A stretch of DNA of 41,104 bases, from NCBI GenBank assembly GCA_949282745.1, contig CASDQM010000053.1, positions 1 through 41,104 of the forward strand, written 5' to 3'. The notes beneath the pieces are model-generated. The model saw only the letters and a list, made by a program, of their open reading frames with translations, had not been told where the DNA came from and did not search any database. Below, in pieces: positions 23,156-30,995 of the stretch. Origin of the DNA: an uncultured Sutterella sp. Lineage in GTDB: Bacteria > Pseudomonadota > Gammaproteobacteria > Burkholderiales > Burkholderiaceae_F. Within the stretch, counting starts at the first letter, position 1. Each line of letters opens with the position of its first letter. The translations under genes were made by a program, and so were the position numbers.

Positions 23156-24273
23156 TCATGCGCGACCCGAATCCGTACAAGCTCCTTACCCCGGGTCCTC
23201 TGACGACGACACTTTCCGTGCGCGAAGCGATGATGATCGACCGCTGCACGTGGGATGACGACTACAAGCGCATGACCGAAGAGATCCGCGCGGGTCTCCT
23301 TGACTTCGCGCACGTCGGCAACGACTACACGGTCGTTCTCATGCAGGGTTCCGGCACCTTCGGCGTCGAATCCGTTCTCTCGAGCGTTCCCGGCGACAAG
23401 GACTGCGTCCTCGTTCTCGTGAACGGCGCGTACTCCGAACGCATGGTGAAGATTCTCGAGCGCCACGGTATCGCCCACGCCCGTCTTGACTTCGCCTGGG
23501 ATCAGATCCCCGACGCCGCCAAGGTCGAAGCCTTCCTCGCCGAACACCCGGAAGTGACGATCGTTTCGATGGTTCACAACGAAACGACGACGGGACTTCT
23601 GAACGACATCGAAGCCGTGGGCCGCGTCGTGAAGGCCGCGGGCCGCACCTTCATCGTCGACGCCATGAGCTCCTTCGGCGCCGTCGACATCCGCGTCGGC
23701 GACATCAGCATCGACTACCTCGTCTCGAGCGCCAACAAGTGCATCCAGGGCGTGCCCGGCTTCTCCTACATCATCGCGCGCCGCGAAGCGCTCGAAGCGA
23801 CGAAGGGGAACGCCCGCACGGTGTCTCTTGACCTCTACGACCAGTGGAAGGGTCTCGAGGAAGGCCACGGCAAGTGGCGCTTCACCTCGCCCACGCACGT
23901 GGTCGCCGCCTTCCACCGCGCCATGCAGGAACTGCGCGAAGAAGGGGGCGTCGAAAAGCGCGGCGAACGCTACGCGCGCCTCAACCGCCGCCTTCGCGAA
24001 GGGATGGCCGCTCTGGGCTTCACGGCCTATGTCGAAGAAGCCCACCAGGGCCCGATCATCACGACCTTCTTCTATCCGAAGGAAGGCTTCTCGTTTGCGA
24101 AGATGTACGCCTACCTCAAGGAACACGGCTACGTGATCTATCCGGGCAAGCTCACCGACCGCGACACCTTCCGTCTCGGCAACATCGGCGACTTGAACGA
24201 CGAAGACGCCGAACGCATTCTCAAGATCTTCTCTGACTTTTGCGCTTTGGAGGAACAGAATGGCGCGCATTGA
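23152..24273 (+). CDS. phnW: 2-aminoethylphosphonate:pyruvate transaminase
   Basis: A 373-residue PLP enzyme of the class V aminotransferase fold that converts 2-aminoethylphosphonate and pyruvate to phosphonoacetaldehyde and alanine. Recognisable blocks are LLTPGPLTTTLSVREAMMIDRCTWDDDY, MQGSGTFGVESV, the PLP-binding Asp in FIVDAMSSFGA, and the Schiff-base Lys in SSANKCIQGVPGF (about residue 196, Lys194 in Salmonella numbering). The ATG at 23152 overlaps the upstream stop; a second ATG at 23158 is possible. The 3' end overlaps phnX by 14 nt. Confidence 0.96.
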   Translation: MIMRDPNPYKLLTPGPLTTTLSVREAMMIDRCTWDDDYKRMTEEIRAGLLDFAHVGNDYTVVLMQGSGTFGVESVLSSVPGDKDCVLVLVNGAYSERMVKILERHGIAHARLDFAWDQIPDAAKVEAFLAEHPEVTIVSMVHNETTTGLLNDIEAVGRVVKAAGRTFIVDAMSSFGAVDIRVGDISIDYLVSSANKCIQGVPGFSYIIARREALEATKGNARTVSLDLYDQWKGLEEGHGKWRFTSPTHVVAAFHRAMQELREEGGVEKRGERYARLNRRLREGMAALGFTAYVEEAHQGPIITTFFYPKEGFSFAKMYAYLKEHGYVIYPGKLTDRDTFRLGNIGDLNDEDAERILKIFSDFCALEEQNGAH

Positions 24274-25045
24274 AGCCGTAATTTTTGACTGGGCGGGCAC
24301 GACCGTCGACTTCGGTTCGCTCTCTCCCGTCGGGGCCTTCATGGAAGCCTTCCGCCGCGCGGGCGTCGAAGTCACCGAAGAGGAAACCCGCAAGCCCATG
24401 GGCATGCTCAAGATCGACCACATCCGCACGATGCTCGCCATGGACCGCATCCGCGCGCTCTGGATCGAAAAGCACGGCGCGGCGCCCACGGACGCCGACG
24501 CCCGCCGCATCTACGACGACTTCGAGCCCGCTCTGATGAGCGTCCTCGACGAACGTTCGAAGCTGAAGCCCTTCGTCCTCGAAACGGTCGCGGCCCTTCG
24601 CGAACGCGGTCTTCGCGTCGGCAGCACCACGGGCTACACGTCCTCGATGATGGACGTCGTCCGTCCGGCCGCCGCCCGTCAGGGCTACGCCCCCGACACC
24701 TGCGTCACCGCCGACGACACGGGCGGCTTCGGCCGTCCCTGGCCCTTCATGATCTTTGAAAACATGCGTCTTTTGAAGGTCTCGGCCGTCGCGGCCGTCG
24801 TGAAGGTGGGCGACACCGTGAGCGACATCCGCGAAGCGACCGCCGCGGGCGTCGTCGCCGTCGGCGTCACCGACGGTTCGAGCGTCGCGGGCTGCTCCGA
24901 AGCCGAATGGGACGCGATGTCGGAAGACGAAAAGAACGTCATCCGCGAAAAGACGAAGCAGACCTTCCTTGACGCGGGCGCCGACTACGTGATCCGCGAT
25001 CTTTCGGAACTGCCGGCTCTGATCGACCGGCTCGACGCCGAATAA
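24260..25045 (+). CDS. phnX: Phosphonoacetaldehyde hydrolase (phosphonatase)
   Basis: A 261-residue HAD-superfamily enzyme that splits the C-P bond of phosphonoacetaldehyde to acetaldehyde and phosphate. Nucleophile Asp10 lies in VIFDWAGTTVDFG, with Ala in place of the usual second Asp, as expected for phosphonatases. The Schiff-base Lys51 is in KPMGMLKIDHIR, and the Mg-binding motif is VGDTVSDI. GGAGG lies before the ATG within the end of phnW. With PhnW it completes AEP use as a phosphate source; acetaldehyde handling is not encoded nearby. Confidence 0.96.
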   Translation: MARIEAVIFDWAGTTVDFGSLSPVGAFMEAFRRAGVEVTEEETRKPMGMLKIDHIRTMLAMDRIRALWIEKHGAAPTDADARRIYDDFEPALMSVLDERSKLKPFVLETVAALRERGLRVGSTTGYTSSMMDVVRPAAARQGYAPDTCVTADDTGGFGRPWPFMIFENMRLLKVSAVAAVVKVGDTVSDIREATAAGVVAVGVTDGSSVAGCSEAEWDAMSEDEKNVIREKTKQTFLDAGADYVIRDLSELPALIDRLDAE

Positions 25046-25067
25046 CTCTTCTCCGGAGTTAAAACGG

Positions 25068-25107
25068 ACAACGCACGGGATTGAGGGATCCCGTGCGTTG
25101 TTTTTAT
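25068..25107 (+). terminator. Strong terminator of the phosphonate operon
   Basis: ACAACGCACGGGA (25068-25080) pairs exactly with TCCCGTGCGTTGT (25089-25101), followed by TTTTATTTTT. Confidence 0.93.
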
Positions 25108-25149
25108 TTTTGGGGAGGGTGCGGGTGAAGCGCCCCCGATGCCGAGTCT

Positions 25150-25620
25150 TCAGGTGCGGGGCTTCGTCACGTCGACGCGGCCGATCGCGCCCGCGGCGCG
25201 GTAGAGTTCGTCGGGCGTGAGCCGCACGCCGCTTTGCGCGTCGCCGCAGGCGGGGTAGACGATGTCGAACCGGTCGAGCGAGACGTCCGCGTAGACGCGC
25301 ACGCCTTCCTTCACGCCGAAGGGACAGACGCCGCCCGGGGCGTGGCCCACGAGTTCTTCGAGAAGGTCGCCCGGAATCATCTTGGCCTTCGAATGAAACG
25401 CGTCGCGAAACTTGCGGTTGTCGATCTTTACGTCCCCCGCGGCGAGGACGAGAATCGGACCCTCGTCCGTGAGAAACGCCATCGACTTCGCGATGCGGGC
25501 GGGCTCGCAGCCGAGCTGTTCGGCGGCGAGCTCCACCGTGGCGGTGGATTCGGTGAAGGTGTGCACGCGCTCGGCGAGACCGAGCTTTTCAAGATGGGCG
25601 TAGGCGACGTCGAAGGACAT
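25150..25620 (-). CDS. YbaK/EbsC-family aminoacyl-tRNA deacylase
   Basis: A 156-residue single-domain protein of the YbaK/ProX type. These enzymes remove wrongly attached amino acids from tRNA in trans, for example Cys from tRNA-Pro. The conserved Lys lies in ARIAKSMAFL (about residue 46), and GGVCPFGV (about residue 97) is a typical YbaK motif. The gene runs convergent to the phosphonate operon, 40 nt past its terminator. Substrate within the family (Cys-, Ala- or Ser-tRNA) cannot be told. Confidence 0.88.
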   Translation of the reverse strand: MSFDVAYAHLEKLGLAERVHTFTESTATVELAAEQLGCEPARIAKSMAFLTDEGPILVLAAGDVKIDNRKFRDAFHSKAKMIPGDLLEELVGHAPGGVCPFGVKEGVRVYADVSLDRFDIVYPACGDAQSGVRLTPDELYRAAGAIGRVDVTKPRT

Positions 25621-25784
25621 GGCGGTTCGAAAAAGCGTGGTGACGATTCCTCATTCTCCTACGGATGCGCGGTACGCGGGCGCACGCTAGGACGAATCCC
25701 TTAGAAGAAGGCCGGAAAAAGGACGTGCGGGTGCATGAAAACCCGTAACGCATTTGCGGTCTATCCGATTCTCTTTTTCTTCTG

Positions 25785-25790
25785 TATAGT
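25785..25790 (+). promoter_or_regulatory. -10 box of the 6S-like RNA candidate
   Basis: TATAGT at 25785-25790 predicts a start near 25797, exactly where the closing stem of the RNA begins. The -35 region is T-rich without a clear consensus. Confidence 0.45.
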
Positions 25791-25795
25791 GATTT

Positions 25796-25943
25796 CCCTG
25801 AGCCTGTTGTCGGCTCTCGGGTGTCGGAGAGAAGCCCGTCTTCCTCCTTCCTCCCGATAAAACCAGAAGGATGTTCCGCCTCGGCGCATCGGGCGCGGCA
25901 AAGCCTTTGGGCTTTGTCCACCGAACGGCCGGGGCATCTTTTT
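25796..25943 (+). ncRNA. Structured RNA, 6S (SsrS)-like candidate
   Basis: The 5' segment CCCTGAGCCTGTTGTCGG (25796-25813) pairs with CCGAACGGCCGGGG (25921-25934), giving about 14 bp with small bulges. Inside, CCCGAT (25853-25858) pairs with ATCGGG (25888-25893) as an apical stem, and CAAAGCC/GGCTTTG (25899-25916) forms a side hairpin. The RNA ends in GGGGCATCTTTTT (to 25943). A closed rod with a central open region and the 3' GGCATC resemble 6S RNA, which binds RNA polymerase. Alternatively it is a terminated leader of the downstream primase gene. Confidence 0.45.
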
Positions 25944-25973
25944 GTGTGCGGACCGTAAATCAAGGAGAGACTC

Positions 25974-27017
25974 GTGAAGGACCGTTTGGAGAGAGTGAAG
26001 CGCGCGGCGGAAGGCCGCTGGCCGGAATTGTGGGCGTCCTACGGCATGGCGCCCGGACATTTTGAAAAACCGAACCGACCCTGTCCGCTCTGCGGGGGAC
26101 GGGACCGCTTCACCTACTTTTCGAAGGAGCCGGGTGGACGCTGGTACTGCCGCGCCTGCGGCTGGGGCGACGGGATCGACCTCGTGATGCGCGCGACGAA
26201 CCGAACGTTTCCTGAAACGCTCGAAAGCCTGGAAGAACGACTGGGACTCTCCAGGCCCGCCCCCGCGCCCGAGAAGAAGACCTTCACCCCCGAAGAAAAG
26301 GAAGCCTATGCGCAGAAGATGCGCGAACTTCGCCGGCGGGAAACGGCGGAAGAACTCTGGGAAGAAGCCGAGGAACTCGGAGACCTCCCTGACCATCCGG
26401 TGCAGAAGTATCTGCACGAAAGGGGACTCTACCCGGCGATCGCGGGCCTGCGCAACGTGCGGGTCGTGGAAAAGCTTCCGTACTGGGAGGAGGGAAGCGT
26501 GAAGGGGGAATATCCGGGGGTGCTCTGGGCGCTCACGGACGACGCGGGCCGCATCGTGACGCTTCATCGTCTGTGGCTCTCCGAAACGGGACGCAAGGCT
26601 CCCGTTTCGGCCCCGAAGAAGCTCTTGGGCTCCCCCGAGGGCGGCCTCGTGCGTCTTTATGAACCGGGCGAAACCCTGGCGCTCACCGAAGGGGTGGAGA
26701 CGGCCCTCGCCGTGCGCGCCATGACGGGACTTCCCGCCTGGGCCTGCGTGAGCGCCGCGGGGCTTTTGTCCCTCACGCTCGATCGGATTCCCGCTTTGGT
26801 GAAGACCGTGGAAATCTACGGCGACAACGACGCGGGCTACGTCGGACAGGCGGCCGCCTACGGGCTCGCGGCAAAGCTCTTTCGCGACGCCCGCGCCGCG
26901 GGACGCGAGCTCGCGATTCGCGTGCGCATTCCTGATAAGACGGGCTACGACTGGAACGACGTGCTGTTGAGGAGCCTCGCCAACGCAAAGAACGGCCGAA
27001 AGCGCACGCGATCGTAA
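25974..27017 (+). CDS. Phage/plasmid-type DNA primase (zinc ribbon plus Toprim)
   Basis: A 347-residue protein like the primase part of P4 alpha-type proteins. The zinc ribbon is CPLCGGRDRFTYF...WYCRACGWGDGIDL (Cys at about residues 37, 40, 59 and 62). A charged helical linker (about 95-140) and a Toprim-type catalytic domain follow, with LALTEGVETALAV holding the Glu and EIYGDNDAGYVGQAAA holding the DxD-type acidic residues. No helicase domain follows. The start is GTG behind AAGGAGAG. No integrase, capsid or plasmid gene is nearby, so it is an isolated element or a domesticated gene. Confidence 0.82.
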   Translation: MKDRLERVKRAAEGRWPELWASYGMAPGHFEKPNRPCPLCGGRDRFTYFSKEPGGRWYCRACGWGDGIDLVMRATNRTFPETLESLEERLGLSRPAPAPEKKTFTPEEKEAYAQKMRELRRRETAEELWEEAEELGDLPDHPVQKYLHERGLYPAIAGLRNVRVVEKLPYWEEGSVKGEYPGVLWALTDDAGRIVTLHRLWLSETGRKAPVSAPKKLLGSPEGGLVRLYEPGETLALTEGVETALAVRAMTGLPAWACVSAAGLLSLTLDRIPALVKTVEIYGDNDAGYVGQAAAYGLAAKLFRDARAAGRELAIRVRIPDKTGYDWNDVLLRSLANAKNGRKRTRS

Positions 27018-27191
27018 GCGATTGTTGCGGAGTGAAAGGCCGAATTTTCTCTTCGGGATTCTGCGCGAAGGAGTTTCGGATCATGCCTTTTGCGAATGAA
27101 GGGGCATGTGGAAAATTCATTGGCGCGGACGCAACGCCCGTCCTAGAGTGGAAACCGAAAGGAAATCCAAATTCTTCAGGGAGGATCCGTC

Positions 27192-27740
27192 ATGCAACGC
27201 AGAAATCTTTTCCGTCTCGCCGCCGCGGGCGCCGCGGCGCTCTCCGTGCCGACCCTTCGCGCGGCGCAGTCGAAGTCGATCGTGATCGTATACAGCCGCA
27301 CGGGCTCGACCGAACAGCTCGCGCGCTGGATCGCGGAAGAAACGAAGAGCGACTGGCTCAAGCTCGAACTCGTCGAACCCTACGCCGAATCCTACGGCGC
27401 AATGACGAACATCGCCCGCGAAGAGCGCGCTTCCGGCAAGCGCCGCGAAATCAAGACGACGATTCCGGACCTCTCCGCCTACGACACGATCTGGCTGGGT
27501 TCTCCCTACTGGTGGGGCGGGTATTCGGTTCCGATGCTCACCTTCCTCAAGGATCATCCGCTTGAAGGAAAGCGCGTGCTGCCTTTCTGCACGTCGGGGA
27601 GCTCTTCGCCCGACGGCGCCTGGGCCGACCTCGGAAAGCTCGCACCCAAGGCGAAGGCCGAGGAAGGCTTCTGGGTGCCGGGCGGCGACGTCGCTTCATC
27701 GCGCGAAGAACTTCTCGCTTGGGTGAGAAAGCACCGCTGA
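27192..27740 (+). CDS. Tat-exported flavodoxin-like protein
   Basis: A 182-residue protein. The N-terminus MQRRNLFRLAAAGAAALSVPTLRA is a twin-arginine-type signal, so a cofactor-loaded protein is probably exported folded. The mature part is a flavodoxin domain: SIVIVYSRTGSTEQLARWIAEE is the FMN phosphate loop, TIWLGSPYWWGGYS the isoalloxazine-binding loop, and LPFCTSGSSSPDG the third loop. It would carry electrons in the periplasm. GGGAGGA precedes the ATG, and TAGAGT near 27146 may be the -10 box. The redox partner is unknown. Confidence 0.85.
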   Translation: MQRRNLFRLAAAGAAALSVPTLRAAQSKSIVIVYSRTGSTEQLARWIAEETKSDWLKLELVEPYAESYGAMTNIAREERASGKRREIKTTIPDLSAYDTIWLGSPYWWGGYSVPMLTFLKDHPLEGKRVLPFCTSGSSSPDGAWADLGKLAPKAKAEEGFWVPGGDVASSREELLAWVRKHR

Positions 27741-27771
27741 TCGGAAGGACTCGGAAAAACGGGTGTCGAGC

Positions 27772-27805
27772 GCGCCGAAACGGGCGTCTTCGGCGCCCTT
27801 TTCGC
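27772..27805 (+). terminator. Terminator after the flavodoxin gene
   Basis: GCGCCGAA (27772-27779) pairs with TTCGGCGC (27789-27796); an alternative GGGCGTC/GGCGCCC stem overlaps it. CCTTTTCGCGTTTTT follows. Confidence 0.75.
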
Positions 27806-27919
27806 GTTTTTGCTTCTTGTTGCGGGGCGCCGTGAGGTCCTACAATGAAAAAAGGCGTTGTTGCAGAGAGCATGCAGCCAACGCTCCCTAAGAAAAACAG
27901 GAACCCTCAGAGTACCGCT

Positions 27920-29065
27920 ATGGATCAGACCCAAGAGAACGACAAAAAGACGGAACTGCCGATGTTCGACGACCTCGAAGACGCTCCCGACGTGAAACTC
28001 AGTTTCACGGACGAACACGATGCGGGCGCCTTCGTGAAGACCATGCTTTTGACGCACGACTACGAGTCGATGCGGGAAGCCGTCGACACGATCATGGAGC
28101 ACCTCGACGACAACGGCCGCAACTTGATGCTGCGCGCGCTTCTCAACAAGGAAGTGAAGCGCCGGGGCGTTAAGGAACGCGTTCCCGACGACATGAACAA
28201 ACTTTCGCAGCACTGGCGCGAAGGGGAGTACCCGTACGTCAACCGCATGAGCTATCCGCTCTACGAAAAGGAGAAGTATCACCTGCAGGTCGAATTGCTC
28301 AAACTGCAGCGCTGGGTGAAGGAAACGGGCCGCAAGATCGTGATCCTCTTTGAGGGGCGCGACGCGGCCGGCAAGGGCGGCACGATCCGCCGCTTCATGG
28401 AGCATCTGAACCCCCGCGGCGCGCGCGTGGTGGCTCTGCCGAAACCCTCGGACGTCGAGGCCGGCCAGTGGTACTTCCAGCGCTACGTCGCACACCTTCC
28501 GACGAAGGGCGAAATCGTTTTCTTCGACCGATCCTGGTACAACCGAGCCGGGGTCGAGCCCGTCATGGGCTTCTGCACGAAGGAAGAGTATGAAAACTTC
28601 ATGCGCGAAGTCCCCGACTTCGAGCGCAGCCTCATCCGAAGCGGAATCACCCTCATCAAGTTCTGGTTCGCAGTCTCCCGCGAAGAGCAACTGAAGCGCT
28701 TCCGCGAACGCGAAGTCCATCCCTTGAAGCACTGGAAGCTCTCTCCCATCGACCGCGCCTCGATCGACCGCTGGGACGACTACACCCGCGCTTCGCAGCA
28801 GATGTTCAACCGCACCGACACGGCCGACGCCCCGTGGATCATCATCAAGAGCGACGACAAGCTGCGCGCCCGCCTCAACGCGATCCGCGTGCTTTTGCAC
28901 ACCGTCGAGTACGAAGACCGTGACCTCAAGGCCGTGGGCGAAATCGATCCGCTGATCGTCGCGCGCGCGAGCACGGTCTGCGAATACGGCACCTACTCGA
29001 GCCCGAACGGCGACTACTACGACGACAAGAAGGGAAAAGAAAAGGAAAAGGGAAAGAAGAAGTGA
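27920..29065 (+). CDS. ppk2: Polyphosphate kinase 2, class I
   Basis: A 381-residue PPK2 that transfers phosphate between polyphosphate and nucleoside diphosphates. Walker A is LFEGRDAAGKGGTIRRF, the lid/Walker B region is IVFFDRSWYNRAGVEPVMGFC, and HPLKHWKLSPID plus WDDYTRASQQMF are family-typical. The single catalytic domain, with an acidic N-terminal extension and a Lys-rich C-terminus, fits class I. The ATG at 27920 is preferred because upstream codons look non-coding and TTGTTG-N18-TACAAT forms a promoter at about 27815-27844. An in-frame ATG at 27845 behind GAGG is the alternative. Confidence 0.92.
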   Translation: MDQTQENDKKTELPMFDDLEDAPDVKLSFTDEHDAGAFVKTMLLTHDYESMREAVDTIMEHLDDNGRNLMLRALLNKEVKRRGVKERVPDDMNKLSQHWREGEYPYVNRMSYPLYEKEKYHLQVELLKLQRWVKETGRKIVILFEGRDAAGKGGTIRRFMEHLNPRGARVVALPKPSDVEAGQWYFQRYVAHLPTKGEIVFFDRSWYNRAGVEPVMGFCTKEEYENFMREVPDFERSLIRSGITLIKFWFAVSREEQLKRFREREVHPLKHWKLSPIDRASIDRWDDYTRASQQMFNRTDTADAPWIIIKSDDKLRARLNAIRVLLHTVEYEDRDLKAVGEIDPLIVARASTVCEYGTYSSPNGDYYDDKKGKEKEKGKKK

Positions 29066-29086
29066 TTCCCGCCTGATTCCGCCCGC

Positions 29087-29124
29087 AAACCTCCCGCGCC
29101 GCCAACGGTTCGGGAGGTTTTTCC
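29087..29124 (+). terminator. Terminator after ppk2
   Basis: AAACCTCCCG (29087-29096) pairs exactly with CGGGAGGTTT (29111-29120), followed by TTCC. Confidence 0.85.
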
Positions 29125-29274
29125 TTGTCGGGATCTTCGGGATTTCCCGTTCCTCTCGAAAACCTCTAGGAGGTCTCTCCCAAGACATTCGCCCGAGTTC
29201 CCTTGTCCGGCGCGAAAGAACCTGCAAATCGTTCTCTCTTCCCCTTGTGCAAAGGAAAGCCGCCGAAAGAAAAT

Positions 29275-29289
29275 CGATCCTGAGGATCG
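29275..29289. promoter_or_regulatory. Perfect 7-1-7 dyad before the first PheC-like gene
   Basis: CGATCCT-G-AGGATCG lies 27-41 nt before the start codon. It may be an operator for the tandem gene pair. No clear promoter boxes were assigned. Confidence 0.35.
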
Positions 29290-29315
29290 GATCAAATCTT
29301 TTTGCGGAGAGAACC

Positions 29316-30089
29316 ATGCGGATTCGCACAGCTCTTGCCGCCATCACGCTCGGCGCGGCACTCTGCGTCGGCGCGACGGCGGGCGAACGACTTGATCGAA
29401 TTGAGGAAACCAAAACCCTGCGCGTCGGAACGCCGGGTGATTACAGACCCTTCGCCATGAAGGAAAACGGGCGCTACGTCGGTCACGACGTGGAGCTCCT
29501 TGAAGCCATGGCCAAGGCCGCGGGCTGGAAGGTCGAGTACGTCGACACGACCTGGCCCAAACTCTCGGCCGACTTCAAGGCCGACAAATTCGACGTCGCG
29601 ATGGGCGGGATCACGCCCACGGTGGCGCGCCTCAAGCTCGGCGCCTTTTTGCCGGGCTACGTCACCTTCGGAAAGGTGGCGCTCGTGAACGCTTCGAAGG
29701 CGAAACAGTTCACCACGCACGAAAGCCTCAACCGGCCCGACGTGCGCGTCATCAAGAACCCGGGCGGCACGAACGAACTTTACGTCAATCAGCACCTCAC
29801 GAAGGCGCAGGTGACGACCCACCAGAAAAACGCCGAAATTCCCGGCCTCATCGCCGAAGGGAAGGGCGACGTCATGATTACGGACACGATGGAGGCGAAG
29901 CTCTACGCCAAGGCGCATCCGGGCAAACTCGCCGTCCTCTTTGCCGAGGACACGCTCACGCCCAAGGCCCAAAAGGCCTTCTTCGTGCAGGCGGACGACC
30001 CCGAATACCTGCGTGTAATGCAGTACCTCTGGGACATCACGGAACTGCGCGGCGAACACGCCGCCCTCTATGACAAGTGGCTGAAGTAA
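29316..30089 (+). CDS. Periplasmic substrate-binding-fold protein, PheC (cyclohexadienyl dehydratase)-like, copy 1
   Basis: A 257-residue exported protein (signal about MRIRTALAAITLGAALCVGATA). The sequence is of the SBP family 3 branch that includes periplasmic cyclohexadienyl dehydratase PheC: RLDRIEETKTLRVGTPGDYRPF at the start of the mature chain, FDVAMGGITPTVAR, VIKNPGGTNE and EGKGDVMITDTMEAKLYA. Either it is a PheC-type enzyme acting on prephenate/arogenate or an amino-acid binding protein. No ABC permease or ATPase is adjacent. GGAGAG precedes the chosen ATG. A close paralogue follows 11 nt downstream. Confidence 0.8.
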   Translation: MRIRTALAAITLGAALCVGATAGERLDRIEETKTLRVGTPGDYRPFAMKENGRYVGHDVELLEAMAKAAGWKVEYVDTTWPKLSADFKADKFDVAMGGITPTVARLKLGAFLPGYVTFGKVALVNASKAKQFTTHESLNRPDVRVIKNPGGTNELYVNQHLTKAQVTTHQKNAEIPGLIAEGKGDVMITDTMEAKLYAKAHPGKLAVLFAEDTLTPKAQKAFFVQADDPEYLRVMQYLWDITELRGEHAALYDKWLK

Positions 30090-30100
30090 GGAACAAAGAA

Positions 30101-30883
30101 ATGACGAAACTCTCGAAAATCACGTTGGCTGCAGCCGTCCTCGGCGCTCTCGTTGCGGCTCTCCCCGTGCAGGCGGGCGAACGCCTCGACCGCATCGAGG
30201 AAACGAAGGTTCTGCGCGTCGGAACCCCGGGCGACTACCGTCCGTTCTCGATGAAGGAGGCGAACGGCTACGCGGGCTACGACATCGACCTCGTCAAGGC
30301 CCTCGCCGCAGCGGCGGGCTGGAAGGTGGAGATCGTTCCGACCTCCTGGTCGAACCTCACGAAGGATCTGCAGGGCGACAAGTTCGACGTGGCCGTGGGC
30401 GGCATCACGCAGACGGTGGCGCGCCTCAAAGTGGGCGATTTCCTCCCGGGCTACGCCCCCTTCGGAAAGGCCGCGCTCGTTCCGGCCGCCAAGAAGGACC
30501 GCTTCACGACGCCTGAAAGCCTCAATCAGCCCGACGTGCGCGTCATCAAGAATCCGGGCGGCACGAACGAAAAGTACGTGCTCGAACACCTGACGAAGGC
30601 CCAGGTCTCGACCCACCCGAACAACGCCGAAATCCCGGGCCTCATCGCCGAAGGGAAGGGCGACGTGATGATCACGGAAACCATGGAGGCGAAGCTCTAC
30701 GCGAAGAAGTACGCAGGGAAACTGCACGCCGCCTTCATCGAAAATCCGCTTACCCCCAAGAGCGTGATGGGCTTCTGGATGCCCGCGGACGACGCCGAGT
30801 ATCTGCGCGTCATGAAGTACCTGTGGGACATCACGGAGCTTCGCGGCGAACACGCCAAGCTCGCGAAGACCTGGCTCGAATGA
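30101..30883 (+). CDS. PheC-like periplasmic protein, copy 2
   Basis: A 260-residue exported protein, roughly two-thirds identical by eye to the gene just upstream and sharing the same motifs: RLDRIEETKVLRVGTPGDYRPF, FDVAVGGITQTVAR, VIKNPGGTNEKYV and MITETMEAKLYA. This is a tandem duplication with divergence concentrated in residues around the presumed pocket (for example GYAPFGKAALVPAAKKDRF against GYVTFGKVALVNASKAKQF). The copies are probably co-transcribed and end at a strong bidirectional terminator. Enzyme versus receptor function is undecided. Confidence 0.8.
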   Translation: MTKLSKITLAAAVLGALVAALPVQAGERLDRIEETKVLRVGTPGDYRPFSMKEANGYAGYDIDLVKALAAAAGWKVEIVPTSWSNLTKDLQGDKFDVAVGGITQTVARLKVGDFLPGYAPFGKAALVPAAKKDRFTTPESLNQPDVRVIKNPGGTNEKYVLEHLTKAQVSTHPNNAEIPGLIAEGKGDVMITETMEAKLYAKKYAGKLHAAFIENPLTPKSVMGFWMPADDAEYLRVMKYLWDITELRGEHAKLAKTWLE

Positions 30884-30903
30884 GTTTCGACGCCGCATAA
30901 GCG

Positions 30904-30934
30904 AAAAGGGCCCGGGATTCGTCCCGGGCCCTTT
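30904..30934. terminator. Bidirectional terminator between convergent genes
   Basis: AAAGGGCCCGGGA (30905-30917) pairs exactly with TCCCGGGCCCTTT (30922-30934) around a TTCG tetraloop. Short T-runs flank it on both strands, serving the PheC-like pair and the convergent oxidoreductase gene. Confidence 0.88.
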
Positions 30935-30995
30935 GCGACAGAGGAGGACGAACCGATGGTTGCCGGAGCGTCCTCTTTGCTTCTCAGGAATCAGC

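Larger units (their letters stand above)
25621..25973. other. Non-coding region holding a structured RNA candidate
   Basis: The 5' part (25621-25780) shows no gene; a short CGGGT/ACCCG hairpin lies near 25725. The 3' part holds a -10 box (25785-25790) and a structured, T-run-terminated RNA (25796-25943) just before a primase gene. Confidence 0.6.

Noticed and set aside
25974-27740. Interpretation of the primase-flavodoxin stretch as a prophage or integrative element.
   Set aside because: No integrase, terminase, capsid or attachment repeats were found, and the flanking genes are cellular in type.
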